A stretch of DNA of 64,000 nucleotides, taken from positions 1 through 64,000 of the forward strand of contig NZ_SNZJ01000021.1 in NCBI RefSeq assembly GCF_004363555.1, read 5' to 3'. Source of the stretch: Halomonas ventosae. GTDB lineage: Bacteria > Pseudomonadota > Gammaproteobacteria > Pseudomonadales > Halomonadaceae. Shown here piece after piece: positions 8,515-18,361 of this stretch. The notes below the pieces were generated by a model. That model ran no database searches. It had not been told where the DNA came from and saw nothing but the letters and a program-made list of their open reading frames with translations. Both the position numbers and the translations under genes were made by a program. Position 1 is the first letter of the stretch. The number at the start of each line of letters is the position of its first letter.

Positions 8515-10476
8515 ATGTCGAACAGACCTGACGATCGCTCCGTCGCCAGCAAGGCGACGGAGGTCGCGACCTTCATCCTCGGGATCGCCCTGCTGATCGT
8601 GGTGATCGACGGGCTGCCGCTGGATGTCTTCTCCCCCGAGTCGAAGAGCTTCTTCTTCGCCGTCGGGGCCGTGGGCATCTGGCGCTACAGCTGGTGGCTG
8701 ATCCAGGCGCTGCGCTCGGTATGGTACAACCGCCGGATCTTCCCGCGCCTGCGGGCCGAGGCCGATGCCGCGGGGGAGCAGGCGCTCCCCCCTGAGCTCT
8801 ATGTGCTCTGCACCTCCTTTCGCATCGAGCCCGAGGTCAGTTTCCAGGTCTACGATGCCCTGGTGCGCGAGGTCGCCGACTACGGCGTGCCCACCACCAT
8901 CTTCGCCTCGCTGTCGGACCGCACCGACGTGGACGTCATCACCCACGTCATGGAGGACAACGGCTGGCCCGAGAACATCGAGCTGCGCTACATGTTCCAG
9001 AAGGGCGACGGCAAGCGCTCGGCCATGGCCGAGGTGCTGCGCGCCATCTCGCGGCGCATGCCGGCACCGGGCGCCCTGCTGGTCTCCATGGACGGGGACA
9101 TCCGGCTGGAACCGGGCACCCTGTCGCGCTCGCTGTCGTTCTTCAGCGTCCAGGAGGACCTGGGCGCCCTGACCACCAACAACAGCGCCATCGTCACCGG
9201 CGGGGATGCCACCAAGGAGTGGTACGACATCCGCTATGCCCAGCGCCACCTGGTGATGAGCTCGATGTCGGTCTCCCGGCGCCTGCTGGTGCTGACCGGG
9301 CGCTACAGTGCCTTCCGGGCCGACCTGGCGACCCAGCCCGACTTCATCGAGCTGGTGGAGAACGACCACGTCGACCACTGGCGCTTCGGCACCTTCAAGT
9401 TCCTCTCCGGCGACGACAAGTCGACCTGGTACTGGCTGCTGAAGAACGGCTGGCGGATGCTCTACATCCCGGACGTGCACGTCTCGGGCTTCGAGGAGCT
9501 GCCCGATCGCAAGCGCTTCTTCAAGTCGACCACCGACCTGATGCGTCGCTGGTACGGCAACATGCTGCGCACCAGCAACCGGGCCATCGCCCTCGGGCCG
9601 CGGCCCATGGGCCTTTTCACCTGGTGGAGCCTGGTCGACCAGCGGCTCTCCATGTGGACCACCCTGATCGGCCCCACGGTGGCCATCCTGGTGACGCTGT
9701 TCATCCGCCCCTCGTTCATCTTCGCCTATGCCCTGTGGATCCTCTTCACCCGCGGCATCGTGACGCTGATCCTGGCCTGGCAGCACGGCCGCTACAGCCT
9801 GCTGTGGGTGCCCCTGATCTACTACAACCAGGTATGGGGTGCCCTGCTCAAGACCTATGTCAGCTTCCGCTTCAACCGCCAGAAGTGGTCGCGCCAGGGC
9901 ATCTCCGCCGGGGAACCCAACGACCCGGTCGCCGTGACGCGCCAGCGGCGCATGGGCCATGTGCTGCACGGCTTCGCCTACGGGGTACTGCTCTACGTGC
10001 TGATAATCGCCACCGGCGTCCTGCAGCCCCCGGACCGAACCTCGCTGTCCATCCTGACCGGCGGCGGCAGCACGGAGGCGCAGTCACGGGTGGATGACCG
10101 CTGGCTGTCGCTGGCCATCGCCGATGCCCCGGAGGGGGGCAGCGTTCAGCTGCCGGCCGGTGACTTCCACCTCGACGACGACCTGCTGGACGCACTCGAG
10201 GGGCTCGACCGTCCCCGGGCCGGCCACCTGCTGGGCGCCGCCGAGGAGACAACACGCCTGATCGTCACGCCCGAGCTGGCCCGTCACCTGAGCGATCCCA
10301 GCGGGCGCCCCATCGCCGAGACCGCGGCCTGCCCGCAGCCCGACGGCTGCACCCTGGAGCTGGAGCACCACTCGATGCGCTTCAAGGACCTGCAGATCCG
10401 CGTGGAAGCCGGCCGTTCCGGCGACGCCGTGGCGTCGGCCCAACAACAGATCAAGGAGAACGCAAAGGATGTCTGA
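8515..10476 (+). CDS. Alg8-like family 2 glycosyltransferase (exopolysaccharide synthase)
   Basis: A 653-residue inner-membrane processive synthase resembling Alg8 of alginate biosynthesis. An N-terminal membrane segment (about 18-35) and VGAVGIWRYS (50-59) match Alg8. The cytoplasmic GT-A domain shows D193-G-D195 for nucleotide sugar and metal, E282-N-D284 as the likely catalytic acidic site in VENDHVDHWRFGT, and LMRRW (342-346) in place of QxxRW. Several membrane helices follow (about 375-500). Residues 503-653 form an extra C-terminal soluble domain not found in Alg8. GGGGAG precedes the ATG, and the stop overlaps the next start by eight bases. Confidence 0.9.
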   Translation: MSNRPDDRSVASKATEVATFILGIALLIVVIDGLPLDVFSPESKSFFFAVGAVGIWRYSWWLIQALRSVWYNRRIFPRLRAEADAAGEQALPPELYVLCTSFRIEPEVSFQVYDALVREVADYGVPTTIFASLSDRTDVDVITHVMEDNGWPENIELRYMFQKGDGKRSAMAEVLRAISRRMPAPGALLVSMDGDIRLEPGTLSRSLSFFSVQEDLGALTTNNSAIVTGGDATKEWYDIRYAQRHLVMSSMSVSRRLLVLTGRYSAFRADLATQPDFIELVENDHVDHWRFGTFKFLSGDDKSTWYWLLKNGWRMLYIPDVHVSGFEELPDRKRFFKSTTDLMRRWYGNMLRTSNRAIALGPRPMGLFTWWSLVDQRLSMWTTLIGPTVAILVTLFIRPSFIFAYALWILFTRGIVTLILAWQHGRYSLLWVPLIYYNQVWGALLKTYVSFRFNRQKWSRQGISAGEPNDPVAVTRQRRMGHVLHGFAYGVLLYVLIIATGVLQPPDRTSLSILTGGGSTEAQSRVDDRWLSLAIADAPEGGSVQLPAGDFHLDDDLLDALEGLDRPRAGHLLGAAEETTRLIVTPELARHLSDPSGRPIAETAACPQPDGCTLELEHHSMRFKDLQIRVEAGRSGDAVASAQQQIKENAKDV

Positions 10477-12016
10477 CCATCATTCCGACATGAACGGCAT
10501 CGAGCGCAACGAGCCGACCCTCGGCCCGGGCGCCCCCCGCGGCGAGGGTCCTGCCGGCAGCCCGTCGGGCCGCCACGAGGCGCCGGGTGAGCGGATCCAC
10601 CACGAGCGGCGCGACGAGCGCCGGTTCATCCGCGTCTCGCCCCCCTTCCGGGTCCGCTTCGAGGATGGCCAGGAACTCCCCGGCGCCGATGTCTCGGTGG
10701 GCGGCTTCGCCGTTCGCACCTCGCGTCCGCTGCGCCCGGGCGAGCGCCTCTCGGCCTCGCTGCTGCTGACCGTCGGGGCGACGGAGCTGATCGTGCCCGT
10801 GCGGGCCGAGTGCCGCCATGCCACCGCCGACGCCGACGGGCGCCATCACGTCAACGGCTTCGAGATCACGGATATCGACCCGCCCCACCGCGAGCTGCTG
10901 CGCCAGGTGGTCCGCAGCTGCCTGACCGGACGCCAGGCCAGCATCGAGTCGCTGATGGAGGGCGAGGACCCGCAGACCCCGCGCAAGCGCAAGGCGGCCC
11001 CGTCCACGCCGCAGTCACCCTCGCGCCCGCCCAAGCCGCGGGGACGCTATGTGCTGCTGTTCAGCGCCATCGCGATCCTCGCCCTCGCGGCCGCGGCCAC
11101 GGCCTATCGCAACTTCATGCTGATCGAGCCGAGCTTCGCCGCGGTCACCGCGCCACGGATCGACATCCGTGCCCCCGGCCCGGGCATCCTCGAGGCCCAC
11201 GACCTGCAGGCCGGCGACCGGGTCGAGCGTGACCAGGAGCTGACCAGCATCACCAACAGTGACCTGGAGTCGGAACTGATCCTCTCCGAGGCCTCGCTGA
11301 AGTATAACGAGCAGCTGATCGCGAACCTGCAGGAGCATCTCCAGTCGGCCGGCGGCGGCCAGGTCAGCATCGCCAGCTCCGCCCGCCCCGAGAGCGGCGA
11401 TGCCATGAACTTCGAGACGGTATCGCCCGAAATTGCCCAGGCGCGCATCGAGCAGTTCGAGACGGCACGCGACCTGGAGAGCTCGCGCATCACCGCCCTG
11501 GAGGCCCGCCAGGCCAGCAACGACATCTACAGCCCGTGTGACTGCCTGGTGGCCTGGGCCCTGAGCAGCGCCGACGGCACCTACATCAACGAGAGCGAGC
11601 GGATCATGACCCTGATCCGCACCGGCGAGAACGATGTCATGGTCGAGGCACTGGTCCACATGGACGACATCGATCGCATCGAGCCCAACCAGACGGCCTA
11701 CGTCTCGTTGCCCAACGCCTCGACCCCGATCCGCGCCCGGGTGCGCAACGTGGCACTCGACATCGAGCGTCAGCCGCGTGCCGGCTTCCCGAGCTGGGTC
11801 CGTCAGCAGCAGAACGTGGCCAGCGTGCTGCTGGTACCCGAGAAGACCCTGCCGGCCGAGAGCGTCGGCAAGCCGGCGGACGTGCGCTTCACCGAGGCTC
11901 CGGTGCTGGGCGCCACCGCCGAGTGGATCTGGCAGGGCATGCGTGCCGTCGGCCAGTTCGGTGAGCGCGTCTATCGTGCCGTCACCCAGGAGGACGAGCA
12001 ACGCGAGGCGGGGTAA
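10469..12016 (+). CDS. Alg44-like PilZ / HlyD-type copolymerase subunit
   Basis: A 515-residue inner-membrane protein resembling Alg44. After a disordered basic N terminus, a PilZ domain carries both cyclic-di-GMP signatures: R51-xxx-R55 (RRFIR) and D74-x-S76-x-x-G79 (DVSVGG). A proline-rich linker leads to one membrane helix at about 194-213, followed by a periplasmic membrane-fusion domain with a lipoyl-like half motif (APGPGILEAHDLQAGDRV), a coiled coil and a beta-barrel region. By analogy with Alg8/Alg44, cyclic di-GMP binding should switch on polymerisation by the preceding synthase and the periplasmic part should bridge to export components. Translationally coupled to the synthase. Confidence 0.88.
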   Translation: MSDHHSDMNGIERNEPTLGPGAPRGEGPAGSPSGRHEAPGERIHHERRDERRFIRVSPPFRVRFEDGQELPGADVSVGGFAVRTSRPLRPGERLSASLLLTVGATELIVPVRAECRHATADADGRHHVNGFEITDIDPPHRELLRQVVRSCLTGRQASIESLMEGEDPQTPRKRKAAPSTPQSPSRPPKPRGRYVLLFSAIAILALAAAATAYRNFMLIEPSFAAVTAPRIDIRAPGPGILEAHDLQAGDRVERDQELTSITNSDLESELILSEASLKYNEQLIANLQEHLQSAGGGQVSIASSARPESGDAMNFETVSPEIAQARIEQFETARDLESSRITALEARQASNDIYSPCDCLVAWALSSADGTYINESERIMTLIRTGENDVMVEALVHMDDIDRIEPNQTAYVSLPNASTPIRARVRNVALDIERQPRAGFPSWVRQQQNVASVLLVPEKTLPAESVGKPADVRFTEAPVLGATAEWIWQGMRAVGQFGERVYRAVTQEDEQREAG

Positions 12017-12074
12017 TCCTCGCCCGCCTTCGCCGCGACGCCTCGGCGCCGCGGCCCTTCGTCAAGGAGACACC

Positions 12075-12962
12075 ATGAGCATGGAACACCCCCGTAACCA
12101 CCGCCACGCCCTTGCCCTCACGGCCCTGATGACGGGCCTCGCCTCGACGAGTGCCCCGGCGCAGGAGGGCAAGGAGCCGACCCTCTCCTATCCGCGGGTC
12201 GAGCCCTGCTCGGAGCGCTACCCGCCGGTGGCAACGCCGCAGCCGGACCTCGCCGCCAAGGATGCCCAGGCGGGGGTCCGCCAGGGCTTCGGCACCACCC
12301 GTGACTGGGGCGTCGACGACAATGTCGAACTGCTCGACGCCGGCGCCACGGGCCTCGAGGAGCCCGGCCTGCGTGTCCACTACCCCGAGGGCACCTCCTC
12401 CCCCGGAGACACGAAGGAGGGAGGTGCCGGCTTCTACGCCGACCCGGCAGGCCTGGCCGGCGCCGAGCGGGCCTGCCTGACCTACCAGGTGCGCTTCGAA
12501 CCGGGGTTCGACTTCGTCAAGGGCGGCAAGCTGCCGGGCCTCTACGGCGGCGAGGCTCCCAGCGGCGGCGACGAGGTCGACGGCGAGAGCGGCTTCTCGA
12601 TGCGCTTCATGTGGCGCGAGGCCGGCCAGGGCGAGCTCTACGAGTACGTGGCCAGCCAGGACGAGAAGTTCGGCGCCTCCGTGGGCCGGGGGCTGTGGAG
12701 CTTCCCCACCGGCGAGTGGGTCACCATCGAACAGGAAGTGGTGCTCAACACGCCGGGGGAGGCCGACGGCCTGGCCCGGGTGTGGATCAACGGTGTCCCG
12801 GTGCTCGAGCAGAGCGAGATCGTCTACCGCACCACCGAGGAGGTGACCATCGACGGCCTGATGTTCTCGACCTTCTTCGGCGGCAACGGCAAGGAGTGGC
12901 GCACCCCCGTCGACCAGCATGCCGATTTCGCCGCCTTTCGCTTCTACGCCCCCTCGAGCTGA
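12075..12962 (+). CDS. Secreted polysaccharide lyase-like protein (PL14/PL20-type)
   Basis: A 295-residue exported protein. The N-terminal hydrophobic stretch with STSAPAQE predicts signal-peptide cleavage near residue 34. The mature part has the beta-jelly-roll signatures GGKLPGLYGG, FSMRFMWR, EWVTIEQEVVLNTPG, RVWINGVPV and MFSTFFGG, seen in proteins annotated as polysaccharide lyases of families 14 and 20, which include alginate and beta-1,4-glucuronan lyases. I cannot place it in one family with certainty. AAGGAG lies five bases upstream. Lying between copolymerase and AlgL-like genes, it probably trims or clears polymer in the periplasm, or releases it outside. Confidence 0.7.
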   Translation: MSMEHPRNHRHALALTALMTGLASTSAPAQEGKEPTLSYPRVEPCSERYPPVATPQPDLAAKDAQAGVRQGFGTTRDWGVDDNVELLDAGATGLEEPGLRVHYPEGTSSPGDTKEGGAGFYADPAGLAGAERACLTYQVRFEPGFDFVKGGKLPGLYGGEAPSGGDEVDGESGFSMRFMWREAGQGELYEYVASQDEKFGASVGRGLWSFPTGEWVTIEQEVVLNTPGEADGLARVWINGVPVLEQSEIVYRTTEEVTIDGLMFSTFFGGNGKEWRTPVDQHADFAAFRFYAPSS

Positions 12963-12999
12963 GCGGGGCGCGTCCCGTATCACAAGGAGTCACCCTGCC

Positions 13000-14253
13000 A
13001 TGCCCCATGCCCGTCCCAGACTGCCCCATCGGCCGCTCACGGCTGCCCTGGCCCTGCTGCTCGCCGGGCTGTCGAGCAGCGCAGGCGCCCAGGAGATGGA
13101 CATCCTCACCATCGAGGAGCGCGAGGCACTGGACCTCTCGGACTATCGCGTCACCGCCCCCGATGCCGGTTACTTCGACGTGGCGGCACGCATGGAGGAA
13201 CTTGCCGACACCGACAACGCCATCCTGCTCCAGGAGATCGACGACCTCTCCCGGGGGCCAAGCTGCCAGCAACTCATGGAGTATGAGCCCATCACCACCC
13301 ACCTGCGGGTTCCCGGCTACTATCCCAGCCCCGAGGCGTGGGAACTCGCGTCGGAGCCGCTGTTCCAGTTCGAGGACAACGTCTCGATGCTGGCCGGCAG
13401 CTTCGTCGCCAGCGGCGACGACTACTATGCCGAGTGCCTGGTGCGCTTCCTGGATCACTGGGCGCAGCAGGAGGCCCTGACCGACTTCTACTACGACTCC
13501 CTCGAGCCCCAGGCCTGGTTCGCCACCGAATCGATGATCTTCGCCGCGGCCATGGCCTATGCCAACGTGCGCCCCTTCGTCGAGGGCATGGAGGAGGAGC
13601 GTGAGCGCGTCGAGGCGTGGCTCAACGGCCTGGCCCACCAGCATGCCGACATCCCCGGCGGCGAGGGCAACAGCTGCTGCAACAACCACTTCTACCGCCG
13701 GGCGCTCTACGCCAGCATGGTCGGCGTGCTGACCGAGGACAACGAGCTTTTCCGCTTCGGGGTCAGCGCCATCCATGCCGCCCTGCATGACATGACCGAG
13801 GAAGGCGCCTTCCCGCTGGAGGTCTCCCGGGGACGTCGCGCCACCCACTACCAGAACTATGGCCTGCTCTACCTGATCACCAACATGCAGGTCATCGCCC
13901 GGCAGGGCTACGACATCTTCGAACTCGAGGTCGACGGCCACACCATTCATGACGCCATCGACTTCCTGTTCGCGATCCTCGACGACCCGGCCGCCCTGGG
14001 CGACTACGCCCCCCTCGAGCAGTACACCGGCTTTCTCAAGGATCCCCAGTACTTCACCTGGATGGAGATCTATCTCGAGCGCTTCGACGACCCCCGCGTC
14101 GAGGACTTCATCCGCCGGATACGCCCCCTCTACAACCGCAGTGCCGGCGGCTACATGACCCTCTATTTCATGGATCCCGAGGCACAGCAGCATGTCGTCC
14201 TCGACGAGGAGAAGCAGGAGACCACCGCCTTCAAGGGGCTGGGTCAGGAGTGA
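13000..14253 (+). CDS. AlgL-like polysaccharide (alginate) lyase, family PL5
   Basis: A 417-residue periplasmic protein with a signal peptide cut after AGA at residue 30. The central all-alpha barrel carries the PL5 active-site pattern: N229-H230 in CCNNHFY, R280 and Y287 in RGRRATHYQNYG; the seven-residue R-to-Y spacing is that of characterised A1-III/AlgL enzymes. In alginate producers AlgL degrades polymer that strays into the periplasm. The C-terminal 100 residues are acidic and less familiar. Because the operon encodes UDP-glucose dehydrogenase, the true substrate may be a glucuronate polymer; that is inference. AAGGAG is eleven bases upstream of the ATG. Confidence 0.82.
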   Translation: MPHARPRLPHRPLTAALALLLAGLSSSAGAQEMDILTIEEREALDLSDYRVTAPDAGYFDVAARMEELADTDNAILLQEIDDLSRGPSCQQLMEYEPITTHLRVPGYYPSPEAWELASEPLFQFEDNVSMLAGSFVASGDDYYAECLVRFLDHWAQQEALTDFYYDSLEPQAWFATESMIFAAAMAYANVRPFVEGMEEERERVEAWLNGLAHQHADIPGGEGNSCCNNHFYRRALYASMVGVLTEDNELFRFGVSAIHAALHDMTEEGAFPLEVSRGRRATHYQNYGLLYLITNMQVIARQGYDIFELEVDGHTIHDAIDFLFAILDDPAALGDYAPLEQYTGFLKDPQYFTWMEIYLERFDDPRVEDFIRRIRPLYNRSAGGYMTLYFMDPEAQQHVVLDEEKQETTAFKGLGQE

Positions 14254-14302
14254 TGCCCCGCTGTCAGCCGTCATCCACCGATCACCGCGAGGACCGAACA
14301 CC

Positions 14303-16912
14303 ATGAATACGACCCCTACCGACATCACCGTCCTCCCGCATGCCCGGGGCCTGCGCCTGATGGCCTCGGCCAGCCTGCTGGTGCTGCTCGCGGGATGCGC
14401 CGTCACCGACAGCGCCCCCCAGGCCACCGCCCCCCTGCCCGAGCGCTACCAGGCCTGGTTCGAGGATGGCCAGCCGCACAACCTCGAGTGGATGCACAAG
14501 CAGACCGTCAATAAGGCCGACGAGGCGGCCGCCGCCGGCAACCCGCGTGAGGCGATCCGGCTGCTCACCTCGCTGGCCGACCAGGGCTTTCCCCAGGCGC
14601 ACTACGAGCTGGGCAAGCTCTACGACCAGGGCGAGGCCATGCCACGCGACCCTGCCCGGGCGGCCGAGCACTATGCCCGGGCGGTGCGCACCCCCTCCTA
14701 CGTTCGCGGCCATGCCGCCCTCAACCTGGCGAAGCTCTATCGCGAGGGCGATGGGGTCGAGCGCAACGACCTGCTCGCCTACCACCTGTTGCGCCTGGCC
14801 GTGGAAGAGGAGGTGGGCCGCGACGAGCGGGTGATGCTGGCAGAACTGCTGCGGGAAGGCGGCGACGGGGTATCGGCAAACCCCGAACGGGCGGCCAGGC
14901 TCTATGCCATCGAGGCCGAGCAGGGCCAGGAGGAGGCGCTCAGGGCACTGGCCGAGGCCCATGCCCCCGGCGGCTGGCTCGACGAGAAGCCCGAACGCGC
15001 CATGGACTACGCCCAGCGTTACGCCGAGGCGCTGCAGAAGCGCGCCACTGCCGGCGAGACCGATGCCATGCAACGCCTGGCGGGCCTGCATGCCCCCGAC
15101 GGCCTGCTCGGCGACCAGCCCGAACAGCGCCTGCACTGGCTGCGCCAGGCGGCCGAGGCCGGTGACGAGGATGCGCTGGGCAATGCCGGGAGCGCCATGC
15201 TGGACGCCGGGGAGACCCGGCAGGGCATCGCCATGCTCGAGGAGGCGGCCAGCAACGGCGATGTCGATGCCATGACCAAGCTCGGCGGGTTCCTGGTCGA
15301 CCGCCGCCCCGGCGAGGCGCGCCAGTGGCTGACCCGTGCCGCGGAGCAGGGCTCCACGGATGCCCGGGTGCACCTGGGGCGCCTGCTGATCGAGGGCGAG
15401 GATCCCCGCCGCGGCGTGGCCCAGCTCGAGGAAGCGGCGGCACAGGATCATCCCCTGGCCCTTGCCGCGCTGGGCGACTTCTACATGAACGACGAGCTCT
15501 CCCCCAGCCAGCCCTTCATCGCCGTCGACTACCTGGAACGCGCCCATGAACTGGGCCATCCCTGGGCCACCCAGCAGCTGGGCGATGCGTACCTCAATGG
15601 CCGCGGCGTGACCGCCGATCCCCAGCAGGCCGAGGCGCTGCTGCGCCAGGCGGCCGACCAGGGACAGAGCGGTGCCCTGGCGCTGCTCGGCCAGGCCTAC
15701 CTGGAAGGCGAGACACTGCCCCTCCATCCCAGCCGTGGCGAGCAGCTGCTGCAGGCGGCGGCTGACGCCGGCGAGACCTCCGCCATGACCGCGCTCGGCG
15801 AGGCCTACCTGGAGGGCCCGCTGGAGCCCCGGCCGGAGCGCGGCCTGCAACTGCTGCAGCAGGCCGCACAGCAGGGCGACGGCTACGCCATGGTGGTGCT
15901 GGGCCGCGCCTACCGCAAGGGCGAGGGCGGCCTCCCCCGGGACCTGGACAAGGCCACCCAATGGCTGACCCGCGCCCGGGAGGCAGGCCACGCCTCCGCC
16001 GACGACGCGATGACCCGCGTCAACCGCGACCTTGGCGCCCAGGGCGACATCCGGGCCCTGATCGAGGCCGCCGAGGATGGCCACCCCGGCGCCATGGCCG
16101 ACCTGGGGCGCGCCTTCCTCGAGGGCCAGGGCGTGCAGCAGAACCGCGAGCACGCCCGGACCTGGCTCACCCGCGCCGCCAATGCCGGCCACAACGGGGC
16201 GCGGGCGGAGCTCGGCGAGATGCTCCTCGACAGCGACCCCGAGCGGGCCATGACGCTGCTGCGCACCGCCGCCGACGCCGGCAACCAGGGGGCCCGGCTG
16301 ACCCTGGGGCGCGCCTACCTGGAGGGCGAGCACGTCGCCGCCGACCCCGAGCAGGGCATCGCCTACCTGCGCCCCTCGGCCGAGGCCGGCAATCCCTATG
16401 CGGCCCAGCTGCTGGGCCAGGCCTACCTGGCCGGCAATGGCGTGGAGGCCGACCCGCAGAAGGCGGAGGAGTGGCTGAACCGCGCCGTGGAGAGCGGCGA
16501 CCTCTCCGCCCGCGCCAACCTCGGCCGTGTGCTGCTGCGCGGCGAGAACGGCGTCCCCCGCGACGGTGAACGCGGCCGGCGCCTGCTCGAGGAGGCCGCC
16601 GACCAGGGTCACCCCGGTGCCATGGCCACCCTGGGACGGGAGTACATCCGCGGCGAGAACCTCGAGCAGGACGTTCGCCAGGGGGCCGACTACCTGCTGA
16701 AGGCGGCCGAGCAGGGCCACCCCAGCGCCCGCCTGGCGCTGGCCAAGGCCTACCTGGCGGCCAACGGGCTGGAGAATGCCAGCCGCGAGCAGGCCCTGGT
16801 GTGGCTCGATGGCGTCATGGAGGGCGACAGCGGCATGGCGCTGCAGACCCTCCACGAGCTGCTCTCCGACGAGAGTGCCGCCGAGGCCCTGAAGGTGGCC
16901 ACGGCGGAGTGA
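14303..16912 (+). CDS. Large Sel1-repeat outer-membrane lipoprotein (AlgK-like)
   Basis: An 869-residue lipoprotein: the lipobox LLAGC places the acylated cysteine at residue 32. The remainder is a run of about twenty Sel1/TPR-like helical repeats of roughly 36 residues, recognisable by A-x2-G-x3-A-x3-LG-x2-Y-x2-G patterns. AlgK of alginate producers is also a Sel1/TPR lipoprotein that scaffolds the export complex and its outer-membrane porin, but is about half this size. No porin (AlgE-like) gene is present in the operon. It is the last gene of the exopolysaccharide cluster and is followed by a strong terminator. Export-scaffold role is inferred from position and architecture. Confidence 0.82.
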   Translation: MNTTPTDITVLPHARGLRLMASASLLVLLAGCAVTDSAPQATAPLPERYQAWFEDGQPHNLEWMHKQTVNKADEAAAAGNPREAIRLLTSLADQGFPQAHYELGKLYDQGEAMPRDPARAAEHYARAVRTPSYVRGHAALNLAKLYREGDGVERNDLLAYHLLRLAVEEEVGRDERVMLAELLREGGDGVSANPERAARLYAIEAEQGQEEALRALAEAHAPGGWLDEKPERAMDYAQRYAEALQKRATAGETDAMQRLAGLHAPDGLLGDQPEQRLHWLRQAAEAGDEDALGNAGSAMLDAGETRQGIAMLEEAASNGDVDAMTKLGGFLVDRRPGEARQWLTRAAEQGSTDARVHLGRLLIEGEDPRRGVAQLEEAAAQDHPLALAALGDFYMNDELSPSQPFIAVDYLERAHELGHPWATQQLGDAYLNGRGVTADPQQAEALLRQAADQGQSGALALLGQAYLEGETLPLHPSRGEQLLQAAADAGETSAMTALGEAYLEGPLEPRPERGLQLLQQAAQQGDGYAMVVLGRAYRKGEGGLPRDLDKATQWLTRAREAGHASADDAMTRVNRDLGAQGDIRALIEAAEDGHPGAMADLGRAFLEGQGVQQNREHARTWLTRAANAGHNGARAELGEMLLDSDPERAMTLLRTAADAGNQGARLTLGRAYLEGEHVAADPEQGIAYLRPSAEAGNPYAAQLLGQAYLAGNGVEADPQKAEEWLNRAVESGDLSARANLGRVLLRGENGVPRDGERGRRLLEEAADQGHPGAMATLGREYIRGENLEQDVRQGADYLLKAAEQGHPSARLALAKAYLAANGLENASREQALVWLDGVMEGDSGMALQTLHELLSDESAAEALKVATAE

Positions 16913-16930
16913 CCCGCTGTCGCCCCCGCA

Positions 16931-16968
16931 ACGCGAAGGCCGGCCCCCGAGGGGGCCGGCCTTCGCGT
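16931..16968. terminator. Strong bidirectional terminator between the Sel1 gene and purA
   Basis: A perfect 18-base stem (16931-16948 with 16951-16968) has a two-base loop and ends in CGCGTTT on the plus strand. It separates the convergent exopolysaccharide operon and purA transcripts. Confidence 0.85.
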
Positions 16969-16993
16969 TTCAGCAGGGCTTTCGAGGCGGCGC

Positions 16994-18361
<1,368 letters not shown>

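Noticed and set aside
8515..10476. Calling the synthase a cellulose or hyaluronan synthase
   Set aside because: The VGAVGIWRYS, QRH and GDDKSTWYWLL segments and the following PilZ/HlyD partner match Alg8/Alg44, and the RRW motif lacks the Q of QxxRW.
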